From Paratinospora sagittata (taxonomy: Eukaryota > Streptophyta > Magnoliopsida > Ranunculales > Menispermaceae): a stretch of 64,000 bases of DNA. The notes under the pieces were generated by a model, which ran no database searches, was not told the DNA's origin, and was given only the letters and a program-made list of their open reading frames with translations. Shown here piece by piece: positions 1-11,270 of the stretch; the first letter of the stretch is position 1; the number at the start of each line of letters is the position of its first letter. Position numbers and translations under genes: made by a program. Location of the stretch: positions 29,871,308 through 29,935,307 of the forward strand of contig CM069603.1 of assembly GCA_035771175.1 (NCBI GenBank), read 5' to 3'.

Positions 1-1095
1 TCTCTTTTGAGACTCTCTTTCCGAGACTCTGTGCGGTGCAACGCTGTTCTGGACGGGGAAAGGTGCCAGTTCTGAAAGGAGTCTTTATCTGAAGGTGGGG
101 ACCGAAACATAGGTTTGCTTGTCTTATAACTTTTATTAAAGTTTACATTCATTTATCATCATGTCTATTATTCATTTACACTGCATTATTGCGTATAATG
201 TTTATACTTGTCATACTTATGCCTGTATATTTTGAGTTCATGTATTACACCGTTGTTATGCCGGATTAGTGGTCAATCTGGCTCAACCAGACTCAGTCTT
301 GTCCTCAATAACTTTAAATAGTGAACGGGAGGCAGCGTGCTGCTCTAGACGATTGGTATTTAAGTAGACCTCGTATCTCACCTCTCAACTGGAAGCTGAT
401 CTGGTTGGTCTTATTTGAAAGCTATCAGCTCATACAAGTAATATTAAATGTCCTAACCTTGCACGTAGTGATACCGACCCTGATAAGGATCACTAGACGT
501 TGCCAAATCCTGTATAAATGTTAAGTAAAGACCGGACCAGTTCATACATTGGCATCATACATAGCACCACCTAGGGACGTATGTGGTTGATGATTCATAG
601 AATAGTTAGAAGCGATGCTCGCTATTCATTATATTTCTCTGGAGAGGGACGTACAATGAGAACCTGGCTACTCCTGGGGAGGGACATTTGTACGTGAACT
701 CAGGCGATGTACAATCATCAACCAATACGAGGCGGTGTCATGCATACATACATATTGGATTGATTATGATGCTCTGATGTGTATTTAAGATATTTGATTA
801 TGAAGTTTGCTTTATTAATTGTTATATTCACGAACTATTTTATCCAATTTTTCACAGGAGATTAGGGTGGACTGGGTGCAGGTTTTTGGGCCCACATTTT
901 GTATCCTTTGTATTATTCATTGGGGATTTTGGGAGAATGTTCCCTTAACTATTTCATGTACAATCATATTCTGAAATTAATGAAATAAGACTTGTACTTA
1001 ATCGTGTTTCCGCGCACTCAGTTATTGTTAAAATGCATTCGCGCCCCGTCCGTGAGTGTTCCGCCGGTTTAGGAGCGTCCGGGCGGGGTGTGACA
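1..1095 (+). repeat. Ty3/gypsy LTR, 5'-truncated by the window edge (A/B family)
   Basis: This stretch aligns by eye along its length with the downstream part of the LTRs at 3412-4769 and 13394-14766, and it ends in the same GGGCGGGGTGTGACA. It therefore belongs to the same family and orientation as elements A and B. A donor-like GAAG|GTGGGG lies at about 91-100 and an acceptor-like TTTTTCACAG|GAG ends at 857. The GCTCACCCC box seen in the other copies is missing here because of a small deletion before the acceptor. No primer-binding site follows, so this is either the 3' LTR of an element to the left or a solo LTR. The start lies outside the window, so the two cannot be separated. Confidence 0.85.
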
Positions 1096-1404
1096 GATTT
1101 CTTTAAGAAGCCTTGACTTTGCTGGAGAAGAAAGATTTGGTTGTATTCAAAGTTTATTTCTTTCCACCGAGTGGAGATTAAAACTAACGCAGTTCCCAAT
1201 GAAAATACCACCACCTGATATTTTTCATCAATCTAAAGAAACAGGTATATTCACAACGCTTCATTAACTAACTCAACTTTGATGTAATGAAATGATATAT
1301 CTATAATGTTGATTGATCATTGATTTCTTGGTTAAATCCTTCATGGACCTTGTTATATCTACAATATTGATAGATCAAGTTTATAATACCATGCTCTATT
1401 TTTT
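1096..1404. other. Unassigned AT-rich stretch between LTR and MULE
   Basis: I see no gene or recognisable repeat here. It may be upstream sequence of the MULE remnant that follows. Confidence 0.4.
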
Positions 1405-2760
1405 GTAGGTGTACAAACTATTGAGATTTTTGTACAGTATGGTGGTGATTGAATTGATAATCCAGGTAATGAAAAATCGTACAATACTAAGAAGGGGACT
1501 GAAGTCATCTCCCTCCCAAAAAATTGCACTTATAAGAGGATGATTGATGAGGTATGCAACTTATTTGGGCCCAACATAAATAGGAGTCATGTTGCACTAA
1601 CGTATGGATGTCAAACTGCAATCGGGATCGTGGTGTTCTTCATTAACAACGATAATCATGTCCAACGTTTTATGAGGTTGTGACATGATAAATCCATTAT
1701 GCTTAGTATATGAAGGAGAATCAGAAGACTTGTCAACTCCAATCTATAAGGATTCTCATTGGTCTTCTCATGGTAGTGCTCGTACACCAGATAATAATCC
1801 TTTTCATGACATTCCACGTGTGCAACAAGATGCTTTTTTGGTAGAATAAAATGACATTTTGTTATCTCTGAGAGAAGGTACGCCAAATGAACATGAAGAA
1901 ATCCCAAATAGTGGTACCGATGAGAGATTTACAGCGGATGATCTTCTTCGAGGGGACATGAGATCAAGTTCAAACACAATTGTATCATCGTCTATGGTCA
2001 TTAAGAAAAATCAACTATTCAACAATAAACGTGAGCTGCAACATCATATTGGTCCACTTGCCATGGTACGTAATTTTGAGTTTAAGGTGTATAAGTCAAC
2101 CGCGACATTGCTAGTTGTGAAATGTATCATTGCAGAATCCAAATGGAAGGTTAGAGCTGCAAAGTTACCCAATTCTACCCTCTTTAAGGTAAACAAAGTA
2201 GTTGGACAACATAATTGTAATCGAGATATTATTCACCATGATCACCGACAGGCAAGTAGTTGGTTCATTGGGCAATGTATAAAATCCAAATATGAAGGGT
2301 TGGTCGAATATATAGACCTCAGGATATCATTAATGATATAAGGAAAGAATTTGGGGTGAATCTTAGCTATGACAAAGCATGGAGAGCTAGAGAATGTGCT
2401 TTGAGCTCATTGCGTGGAACTTCAGAAGAGTCATATTCGAAACTTCCTGCATATTGTGCAATGCTAGAAGCTAAGAACCCAAGTACAGTGACAGCGATAG
2501 AGACAGATGCAGATAACCACTTTCTGTATTTTTTCATGTCAATTGGAGCATGCATCCAAGCGTTTCGTAATAGTACAAGGTCGGTCATTGCAGTAGATGG
2601 TACATTCATGAAAGCAAAGTATCTTGAAACTTTATTCGTAGCTACTGCAATGGACGGGAACAATCAGGTATATCCAATAGCATTTGGCATCGGTGACTCT
2701 GAAAATGATGCATCATGGGAATGGTTCATGGCAAAGCTTAAAGATGTAATTGGTGGTTTA
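1405..2760 (+). pseudogene. MuDR/MULE transposase remnant (N-terminal part and start of DDE domain)
   Basis: The conceptual translation runs from a MULE N-terminal region (about 1405-1800, several stops) into a DNA-binding segment at 1859-2310 (motifs FNNKRELQHHIGPLAMVRNF and KWKVRAAK, then a GQHNC element). The frame shifts by one near 2310 and continues into the MULE catalytic core at 2356-2757. There the first catalytic Asp is in VIAVDGTFMKAKY and the second in AFGIGDSENDASWEWF. MULE transposases cut and paste DNA transposons in the nucleus. Homology stops abruptly after KDVIGG near 2757. The third acidic residue and the CCHC zinc knuckle are absent, so this copy is dead. It abuts the minus-strand LTR that starts near 2780. 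No terminal inverted repeats were found. Confidence 0.85.
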
Positions 2761-3406
2761 TACATTACTCACCAATATATATATATATATGTATGTATCA
2801 ACATTCCCATCAAAATATTCCATCCCATATATGATGATCATCATATTCACTATTAAGTTCTAAACTTTGTTAACATCTAACAGTTACTAACTATTACAAC
2901 ACATCCATCTACTTACAACCATCTACTTAAGTATTCATGTGGGGTTATATATATATGTACAAAATCAAAAATATGACACATGTATACCAAAATTGTAACC
3001 TACATCAAAATAAAACTTTTCTGGCAAGGCACACTCCTATCTCTGATAAGCTATTCCCTTGCCCTTATTTGTACCTGAAGGACCTGAAAAATTTAGGAAT
3101 AGAATGAGCCAACGGTGCCTAGTGAAATAGAATATTCAAACATACCATCATCCATTCATCTAAAATCCATGTATGCATGTTCAATGTCATGTAAGGAACA
3201 AATGCAGTTTCATATACATATCAAAATCACAGTACATATATCAATGCAATTTAAAATCTATTATCCTTTTTTATTCAAGTATTATGACAAGTGTCCCAAG
3301 ACTATATTATACATACAACCAATGGTAAAACACTTTCAAGTTGATTTCTCAACTTGAGGTCACATATCATCTCATACAACTTGAATACTTTCGTCAATGC
3401 CAGTGA

Positions 3407-3411
3407 ATGAT
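3407..3411. repeat. Target-site duplication ATGAT, left flank of element A
   Basis: ATGAT directly precedes the TGTAATACC start of the left LTR. The identical five bases follow the TGACA end of the right LTR at 14767-14771. A 5-bp duplication is the normal Ty3/gypsy integration footprint. Confidence 0.9.
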
Positions 3412-4769
3412 TGTAATACCCTAGGTTTGCAAGAATTTTAAAATAAAAATAAAAATGTTCGAGCGCCAAATCTTCTATATAAAGAAACCTCCCCCTCCTC
3501 ATTTCTCACAACAAATCACCTCTCCTTGTGATTTTTCTTCTCCTTTTCACTCATTTTGAGTTTTTGGTCTTTTAAGACTCTCTGTGCGGCGCAACGCGGT
3601 TCTGTCCGGGAGAAGGCGCTAGTTCTGAGAGGAGTTCTTATCTGAAGGTGGGGAACGAAACATTGGTTTGCGTGTCTTATAACTTTTATTAAAGTTTATA
3701 TTCATTTATCATTATGTCTACTATTCATTTACACTGCATTATTGCGTATAATGTTTATACTATCGCACTTATGCCTGTATAATTGGAATTCATGTATTAC
3801 GTTGTTGTTATGCCGGATTAGTAGTCAATCTGGCTCAACCAGACTCAGTCTTGTTCTCGGTAACTTTAAATAGTGAACGGGAGGCAGCTTGCTGCTCTAG
3901 ACGATTGGTATTTAAGTAGACCTCGTGTCTCACCTCTCAACTGGAGACTGATTTGGTTGGTCTTATTTGAAAGCTATCAGCTTATACAGTAATACTGAAT
4001 GTCCTAACCTTGCACGTAGTGATACCGACCCTGATAAGGATCACCAGACGTTGCTAAATCCTGTTGAAATGTTAAATAAAGGCCGGACCAGTTCATACAG
4101 ACCAATTCATGGATTGGCATCATACATATCACCACCTAGGGACGTATGTGGTTTATGATTCATAAAATAGTTAGGAGCGATGCTCGCTATTTATTTTATT
4201 TCTCTAGAGAGGGAGTACAATGAGAACCTGGCTAATTCTGGGGAAGGACATCTGTACGTGAATCCAGAGCATCGTTCCTGAGGAGGGACGTACAATGAGA
4301 ACCTGGCTACTCCTGGGGGGGACATCTGTATTTGAACTCAGGCGATGTACAGTCATCAAACCATTACGAGATGGTGTCATGCATACATACATATTGAATT
4401 GATTATGATGCTCTGATGTGTATTTAAGATATTTGATTATGAAGTTTGCTTTATTAATTGTTATATTCACGAACTATTTTACCCAGTGAGCGTGTAGCTC
4501 ACCCCGTTGTTATCCAATTTTTCACAAGAGATTAAGGTGGACTGGGTGCAGGTTTTTGGGCCCACATTTTGTACCATTTGTATTATTCATTGGGGATTTT
4601 GGGAGAATGTTCCCTTAACTATTTTATGTACAATTATATTCTGAAATTAATGAAATCAGACTTGTACTTAAATTGTGCTTCCGCTGACTCTGCTATTATC
4701 GTTATAATGCATTCGCACCCCGTCCGCGAGTGTCCCACAGGTTTTGGCTCGTCCGGGCGGGGTGTGAAA
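3412..4769 (+). repeat. 5' LTR of element A
   Basis: The LTR starts TGTAATACCCTAGG and ends GGGCGGGGTGTGAAA, where the terminal CA is mutated (the partner LTR ends GTGACA). A TATA box (CTATATAAAG) lies at 3475-3484, so transcription should start shortly after. A donor-like GAAG|GTGGGG has its GT at 3648-3649. The GCTCACCCC box and an acceptor-like CACAAG follow near 4497-4528, about 880 nt downstream. A 20-odd-base GAACGTTC-containing piece that is present in the right LTR is deleted here. Confidence 0.92.
3475..3484 (+). promoter_or_regulatory. TATA box of element A 5' LTR
   Basis: CTATATAAAG sits in the U3 end of the LTR, followed by a C-rich initiator-like stretch. The same box recurs at 13472-13481 in the right LTR. 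Confidence 0.6.
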
Positions 4770-4784
4770 TTATTTACTAGATAT

Positions 4785-4797
4785 AAAATATCTCTAG

Positions 4798-4846
<49 letters not shown>

Positions 4847-4986
4847 AATTATATATAGTTGATATTTATATTAAATATATATCTAGAAAACTATTTGGTT
4901 TTTATATAGTTTAGATTTAAATATATATAAAACTATATATATAGTTATGATTAAATATATATATATCTATATATCTATGGATATAT

Positions 4987-5052
<66 letters not shown>

Positions 5053-5600
5053 ATATTGCTAATCGAAAAATTTGGATGAAAAATTTTATTAGATATATAT
5101 ATCTTTAGAATCATATATATATATATATATATATATGAATTATATATAGTTGAGATTTATATTAAATATATATCTAGAAACTACATAATTTTTATATAGT
5201 TTAGATTCAAATATATTTATAGTTATGATTTATGAAAATTATATATATAGTTATGATTAAATATATATATCTATATATTTATGTATATATGAGATATATA
5301 TATATATATATATATATATGTATACCATATTGCTAATGGAAGAATTTGGATGAAAAATTTTATTAGATATATGTATATATATCTTTAGAATCATATATAT
5401 ATATATATGAATTATATATAGTTGAGATTTATATTAAATATATATCTAAAAAACTATATAGTTTTTATATAGTTTAGATTCAAATATATTTATAGCTATG
5501 ATTTATGAAAACTATATTTATAGTTATGATTAAATATATATATCTATATATCTATGTATAGATGAGATACATATATCATATTGCTAATGGAGAAATTGGA
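4785..5600 (+). repeat. Three tandem AT-rich leader units with (TA)n tracts
   Basis: The leader between the 5' LTR and ORF1 holds about three head-to-tail copies of one 215-310 bp unit, starting near 4787, 5102 and 5390. Each begins with a TCTTTAGAATCATATATA-type motif (CTCTAGAAC in the first). Each then runs through ATTATATATAGTTGA, AGTTATGATTAAATATATA, a GGATATATGAGATATATA or variant, a long (TA)n tract and CATATTGCTAATGG. Element B has only one unit at 32020-32200. Apparent ORFs in the TA tracts are Tyr-Ile repeats without coding meaning. Confidence 0.8.
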
Positions 5601-5695
5601 ATAAATGATGTTTAAAATATTGTCTAACGTGCAAAGCATAAATCTTAAAATGTTAGGCATATATTTTGTGTCTTTCACAAATTTATTTTCCTTTC

Positions 5696-5697
5696 AG
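5696..5697 (+). promoter_or_regulatory. Candidate 3' splice site before ORF1 of element A
   Basis: A pyrimidine-rich TTTATTTTCCTTTCAG ends at 5697, seven bases before the ORF1 ATG at 5705. Element B keeps the same site (TTCCTTTCAG ending at 32310). It resembles a plant acceptor and could join the LTR donor to ORF1. This is an inference from motif and position only. Confidence 0.5.
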
Positions 5698-5704
5698 CAA
5701 AAGA

Positions 5705-7285
5705 ATGGCCTCAAGTGAAGGAACGACTTCCGGTAGTAGGGAACAAATTCCCACTAGACTCAAGGAATTGTTCAAAAGAGAGGTTATGACTATGAGGAGT
5801 ATCGACAATAGAGATCTCCGCCTCCGACCGATCCTTCACGAAAAACTCGAAACACTGGGGTGGTTGAACATAACAAAAGTTGAGGGTCACGTCTCCTACA
5901 ACTTGATGAAATCCTTCTACGGAGCCATGAATTGCGTAGGACTTCAAGAATATGGGATCAGCCCCGTTTTGGAGACAACGGTCAGGGGAACAAAGATTTC
6001 TATCAGCGTCGAAATTATTGCACGACTTATGGAGATTCCAATTGAAGAAAGAATCATTGATCCACACGAACCCCAGACAGTTGCAGAGATCGCAGAGTCC
6101 AACGAACAGTTGTTCAATTTCCTCGCCAAAGAGTCGTACACCCAATCAACGTACACCAACCTCCCAAACAACCTCCTTAAACCATCTCTTGCCGGCCTTG
6201 GAAAGATCGTATTCGACAACATCTTGCCAAAAAGGGGGACTAGAGGCACTATGTCAAGGGCTCAACTTCTTGTGTTATATTTCATAGAGAAGAAAATTAA
6301 GGTCTCTCTACCTCACATCATCATCCAACAAATGTTGAGGGTGATTCAAAACCCTTTAAGAAAGGATCTTCTTGGCTACGGAGTCTTGATCATGAGGATG
6401 TTATACGAGGTAAACGTCAACACTTTTGATAAGTCTTCGAAGCAGATCACTGAGGCAGTTACAACATTCTCTATCTTCAAGACATATGTTACAAGTGGAG
6501 GGGTAACTGACGAGGAAGTATTCGGTGCGACTTTTAATGGCGAAAGAATTAGAGACGAAAAAGGACATTGTTACCGAAAAAGTCGACGCAAGATTCCTGT
6601 TAGGGAGGTACCAAATAATGAGCCAAACCAGAACCATACTTCCAACCCAGCCTCGAATAATGATCCAACCGAGCACCTGTTCACTGAGGAATATTTATTT
6701 GCCAATCTAAATCAACCTCAACCAAATCAAGATAGACAAGAAGTTCTAGCAAATCCACCTTCCTGGAACATGCCAACTCAAGGCAATACTATTTACCAAA
6801 GGTTTCCAACTCTTGAAGTACCATATCAGCCAGTTCCGCATGTTCCTGTGAACCAACAACAACAAAGTTTTACGGCACTAAATTTTGGAAGACAGGACAT
6901 CCCAATGAGCCCATTGTTTCAAGACTTTTTAAACCAAACATATCCAAATGTCCAAGGGGTTCCAGTTAGGGGATCCCCGTACAGTCAAAACAACTACCCC
7001 ACACCTATGAGTCAATCGTACGGTCAATACTTTTCACCAATGCTTACGGCCTACCCTCCTATGAGACAGTCGACCCATCAACCATCGATGAGGCAATCAA
7101 CTAGCACATTCGAACAGCTAAATGTGATTGTAGCTAGCATTGCTCGAATAGAAGAAACTCAAAGTGATTTGTTAACACGTATGCAAAACGTCGAAGAGCA
7201 ACGAGCAAATTCTCAACCTTCTTCTAGTAGTCTCTCTAGCAGGAGGTCTAGAAGGAGCAGTAGTAGGCAGGAAAACCAGGAATGA
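5705..7285 (+). CDS. Element A ORF1: extra ORF between LTR and gag, 'putative plant transposon protein' type
   Basis: An intact 526-residue ORF lies upstream of gag. I chose ATG 5705 (MASSEG) over the in-frame ATG at 5666 because an acceptor-like CTTTCAG lies seven bases before it. Residues about 20-265 form a helical globular region with landmarks LGWLNITKVEGH, GTKISISVEIIARLM, DPHEPQTVAEIAES and GTMSRAQLLVLYFIEKK. I recognise this as the plant-specific domain that databases label putative plant transposon protein (PF20167 as I recall). Its biochemical role is unknown. The C-terminal half is low complexity, rich in Asn, Gln, Pro and Ser, with a short coiled-coil-like stretch (IVASIARIEETQ) and a Ser/Arg-rich tail that could bind nucleic acid. 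Remnants occur in B (32311-33760) and C (46990-48420). No relation to capsid, envelope or transposase is evident. Confidence 0.8.
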   Translation: MASSEGTTSGSREQIPTRLKELFKREVMTMRSIDNRDLRLRPILHEKLETLGWLNITKVEGHVSYNLMKSFYGAMNCVGLQEYGISPVLETTVRGTKISISVEIIARLMEIPIEERIIDPHEPQTVAEIAESNEQLFNFLAKESYTQSTYTNLPNNLLKPSLAGLGKIVFDNILPKRGTRGTMSRAQLLVLYFIEKKIKVSLPHIIIQQMLRVIQNPLRKDLLGYGVLIMRMLYEVNVNTFDKSSKQITEAVTTFSIFKTYVTSGGVTDEEVFGATFNGERIRDEKGHCYRKSRRKIPVREVPNNEPNQNHTSNPASNNDPTEHLFTEEYLFANLNQPQPNQDRQEVLANPPSWNMPTQGNTIYQRFPTLEVPYQPVPHVPVNQQQQSFTALNFGRQDIPMSPLFQDFLNQTYPNVQGVPVRGSPYSQNNYPTPMSQSYGQYFSPMLTAYPPMRQSTHQPSMRQSTSTFEQLNVIVASIARIEETQSDLLTRMQNVEEQRANSQPSSSSLSSRRSRRSSSRQENQE

Positions 7286-8065
7286 TCACTGGCATTGTAA
7301 AAATGTATTTTATATATATGAATAAAATGTTTTGTTTAAGACTATCTTTGGTGAGCTGACTTACAACCATTCTTTCTTTTGTATCACTAACTTTGGTGTG
7401 GTATGAGACACAACAAAATTGGAGGATACTAAATAAAATGTGGAAGTAAGAAAACCCACGACCTTGTATGAAAAGAAACATTTGGAGAAAGTTGCATTAC
7501 TAACATTATCACTAAGTTTACACGGTATGGAACAAGTAAACTTGGACGATACTATTAGTGAACTACGATTCAGCCGATGTTTTATAGAGACCGTGTTCAT
7601 ACAACTTAACTTGGTTGACACCCTTATTACCAAACTCATGTGGTATAGGACACACAAATTTGGATAATAATCGAAAAGACAAGCAAAAGAGTTTGAATAC
7701 ATAAGATCGCGATAGAACGTTAGATCAGGATATTTACCAAGGCAAATCTTGGAATTTTTATAACTCGTATGGATTTTCAACGAAATATATATGTATGTTC
7801 ACAAAAACCATAACCAAAACATTTGAAATACTTGCAAAGTTTTATACTTATTATATAAACATTCTAACCTTGTTTTTACACCATGGCCAAACATACGAGG
7901 CATATAAGATTCTTTGATTCCTCAACAAAAATATTACATTATACTTAGAAAAATATGAGGTTTTTATATTGCAGTACTCTCGAATTTGTTGCTGAGCATA
8001 CCATAACATTATACTTGGCTACAGTTCCTAAATCATGGTTTTATTTTCTCCTTGCCAGTGAGAAA
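7286..8065 (+). other. Non-coding spacer between ORF1 and gag of element A
   Basis: This AT-rich spacer has no sustained ORF. Its last 40 bases contain TTTTATTTTCTCCTTGCCAG, an acceptor-like site ending at 8058, seven bases before the gag ATG. Element B has the same arrangement (acceptor ending 33812). Confidence 0.6.
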
Positions 8066-9268
8066 ATGCAAACCAGGAAGAGAGGAAGGCCACGTACTGT
8101 CCGTCCAGCAGTAGAGGCACCTCCTGAGATTTAGAACCAAGAACAGCCGCCTCCAACCACAGCACAGGCCACACCCGACACTGCCACTACATCTGGGCAG
8201 GCAATGCCACCCCAACCTACACCCTTTGCCATGCCTTGTAGTATGGAAGTCTTCTTCACCGGATTTATCCAGGCGATGAAAGTAACAATTCAGACGGTCG
8301 TTCGTGAGACCGCGACCAATCAGGTTGCCACTATGCAAGTACCTGTGAGATATGGGTCGGAGACTAAAACCGACCAGATAACGAAGTACAAGAGGCTACA
8401 ACCTCTTACTTTTGCTAGCACCATTGATGCTGATGAGGTGCAGAAATGGCTAGATGTGGCAAAGAAGGCTCTCGATGCAATGGGAGTCGATGAGACTCGA
8501 AAGATTCCACTTGCGACCTACCAACTTATTAGTGGAGCAAACACATGGTGGATAACAGTCAAGGAGGACCCAAGGGTCAACACTACTGACATGACTTGGC
8601 AATAGTTCGAGTCAATATTTATTTATGAGTACTTCCCCGGCGCTGTGAAGAGGCAGAAGCGCCAGGAATTTGCCAAGCTATACCAGGGCAGCATGACAGT
8701 TAGGGAGTATGCTGGCAAGTTCAAAGAATTATCGGTTTACTCTCTCTCCACCATCTCAACGGAGAAAAATAAGATCGAAAAATTCTACAATAGCCTGCGT
8801 CCTGATATTCGACAAGCCTTGTCGATCTTGGATCTCAAGATTTACAAGGAGGTCGTTGATAAGGCCATGAGCTTTAAGCAAGAGAAGATCGTGCAAGAGC
8901 AGAGAATGAATAGGAGAAAATGGCCTGCAACGTTTTCCCAACAGGACTCACAACAGGGCAACAAGAAGAAGCACAATAACCAAAACCCAGCCATCCCAGT
9001 CCCTAATTAGAAGAATGAGGCCAGAACACCTGCTGCTGCACCATCTAACCCTAACCATCAGGGTTTTCGCAATCATAGCCAAAGTGGCTGTCATGGCAGG
9101 GGTGGCCGTCGTAACGGCAATGGAAGAGGTGGTCGTCAGCACCACAATCAGCATGGCCAATAGAACAATCAGCAGCAGAGGCTGACATGTTACAAATGCG
9201 GCCAGCAGGGCCATGCAAGATATGCCTGTCCGCACCTTCAGCAACCTATTCCAGTTGTTCCAGTCTAA
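8066..9268 (+). pseudogene. Element A gag (degenerate)
   Basis: Gag would form the virus-like particle in the cytoplasm. The ATG is at 8066, directly after the acceptor-like site. A Pro/Gln-rich N-terminus is followed by the Ty3 gag fold (motifs YKRLQPLTF, KKALDAMGV, WWITVKEDP, then GAVKRQKRQEFAKLYQG and SVYSLSTIST). A zinc knuckle CYKCGQQGHARYAC (CX2CX4HX4C) encoded near 9188 then binds RNA. In-frame stops fall at 8132, 8603, 9008 and 9161. The TAA at 9266, just after the knuckle, is also present in element B (35007), so it may be the native gag terminator rather than decay. Protease continues in the same frame. Confidence 0.85.
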
Positions 9269-11270
9269 CAAGCACCACCTGCTGTAAATGACCAACCCAG
9301 GCAGAACCAGCAAAACCAGGGACAACGAAACCAGGGCAGAGCATTTGCTATAGCTCAACAACCCCTCCCAGACAACAATGTAGTCGAAGGTACATTTTCC
9401 TTGTTCAATACCATGGTACATGTCTTGTTTGATTCGGGTGCTACGCATTTTTTTATATCGTCTGCATTGGTAAGACATTTAGGGTTGCATCCTGAACCCA
9501 CAACACTCACAATCCATGTCACATCCCCTTTAGGATCTAGTATTGATGTGAATTTGCAGTGTTCTCGATGTGAGCTTCGAATGGCAGAACAGACAATATA
9601 TGCAGATATTTTTGTGATGGACATTGAAAACTTTGACATCATCCTCGGCATGGACTGGGTCGCACCACTGAATGCAAAGATCGATTGTATGAAGAAGCAA
9701 GTTCAGTTAACCTTGCCCACGGGGGAGTTTGTCAAGATTCAGGGAACAAGAATGGATACACAACTCGACTGTTGCACTTCTCAAGGCACAACTTCGTGCT
9801 CTATCCCTTAGTGATGAAAATGAATCACCAATATTGTACCCTCTCGAAGTACACGACGTCCCGGTAATATCTGAATTCCCAACAGTTTTTCTACATGACC
9901 TTCCTGGTCTACCTCCTGTTAGGGAATTCGATTTTGAAATCAATCTCATACCTAGGACCGGGCCTATCTCAATTCCACCATACAGAATGTCAAATGTCGA
10001 GCTGGTCAAATTAGACAAACAACTGAAGGAATTGGAGAGTAATGGCTTCATCAGACAAAATTCATCACCCTGGGGCGCTCCAGTTCTGTTTGTTCGCAAA
10101 AAGGATGGTTCGTTCTGACTTTGCATCGACTATCGCAAGCTGAATAACGTCACTGTCAAGAACAGATACCCGTTGCCCAGGATCGATGACTTGTTCGACC
10201 AACTTAGAGATGCAAAATACTTCTCTAAGATTGATTTACGATCCGGTTATCACCAACTCTGGATCAAAGAATTGGACATTACCAAGACGACATTCTGAAC
10301 TCGATACGGTCACTACAAGTTCTTAGTCATGCCGTTCGGTCTAACAAACGCACCTGCTGCATTCATGGATTTGATGAACCACATCTTCAGGTTATACTTA
10401 GACAGATTTGTGGTGGTTTTTGTGAACGATATCTTGATATATTCCTAAACCGAGGAAGACCATAAGATACATCTGAAGATAGTCCTCCAGACCTTGAAAA
10501 GCCACCAGCTGTATGCAAAATTGAGTAAGTGCGAATTTTGGGCGAAGCGAGTTCAATTCCTAGGCCATGTAGTTTCAGGAAATGGCATTGAGGTTGATCC
10601 TTCTAAGGTTGAAGTTGTTTTAAACTGGAAGCAGCCTACCACTGTTACTCAGATTATGAGTTTTCTTGGCTTGGCTGGCTATTACAGACGTTTCATCAAG
10701 GACTTCTCAAAGATTTTTGAACCTATGACAAAGCTCACTCGAAAAGACGTGTGATTCATATGGAATCCCGCCTGTGAAGCATCATTTTAGGAATTGAAGA
10801 AACGCCTCACGACGGCACCTGTACTTATCATTCCAAGAAATTCACTTGGCTTTTCACTATAGACCGACGCCTCTCTCCAAGGCTTAGGTGTCATATTAAT
10901 GCAAGAAGGCCAAGTTGTTGCATATGCCTCGAGGCAATTGAAGATTCGTGAGGGTAATTACCCAACACATGACTTGGAACTTGCAGCTGTCGTATTTGCA
11001 CTGAAGTTATGGCATCATTACCTATACGGTAAACGGTTTGAGGTCTTCTCGGATCACAAGAGTCTTAAGTACATATACACTCAGAGAGACCTAAACCTCC
11101 GCCAAAGACGATGGTTGGAATTCTTGAAAGATTATGACTTTCAACTCCAGTACCATCTCGGAAAGGCCAACGTTATGGCTGATGCCCTGAGTAGAAAATC
11201 TTATCTTGCTTGTACTCTTAACTTCGAAATGGGGAAGTTGACTACAGAGATAGAGAACTTTAACCTCTAA
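9269..11270 (+). pseudogene. Element A protease, reverse transcriptase and RNase H (degenerate)
   Basis: The retropepsin active site DSGAT is at about 9433 and the flap-side motif IILGMDWVAPLNAKIDC follows near 9640. A two-base deletion near 9754, compared with B, shifts the frame. RT starts with PPYRMSNVELVKLDKQL and continues through [30 protein letters not shown] and [14 protein letters not shown]. The catalytic YXDD box reads FVND (about 10420-10431), where the first Asp is replaced by Asn. RNase H motifs VAYASRQLK and [14 protein letters not shown] end with the connection [17 protein letters not shown]. Stops occur at 10116, 10296, 10446, 10752, 10788, 10860 and 11268. The TGA at 10116 is shared with B (35832). 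Several look like C-to-T changes of CAA, CAG or CGA. Confidence 0.88.

Noticed and set aside
4917..5114. ORFs encoding Tyr-Ile repeats in the leader of element A
   Set aside because: They are translations of (TA)n tracts in low-complexity DNA, with no conserved protein.
9707..10126. Minus-strand ORF over element A protease and RT
   Set aside because: It is antisense to well-recognised retroelement domains and has no features of its own.
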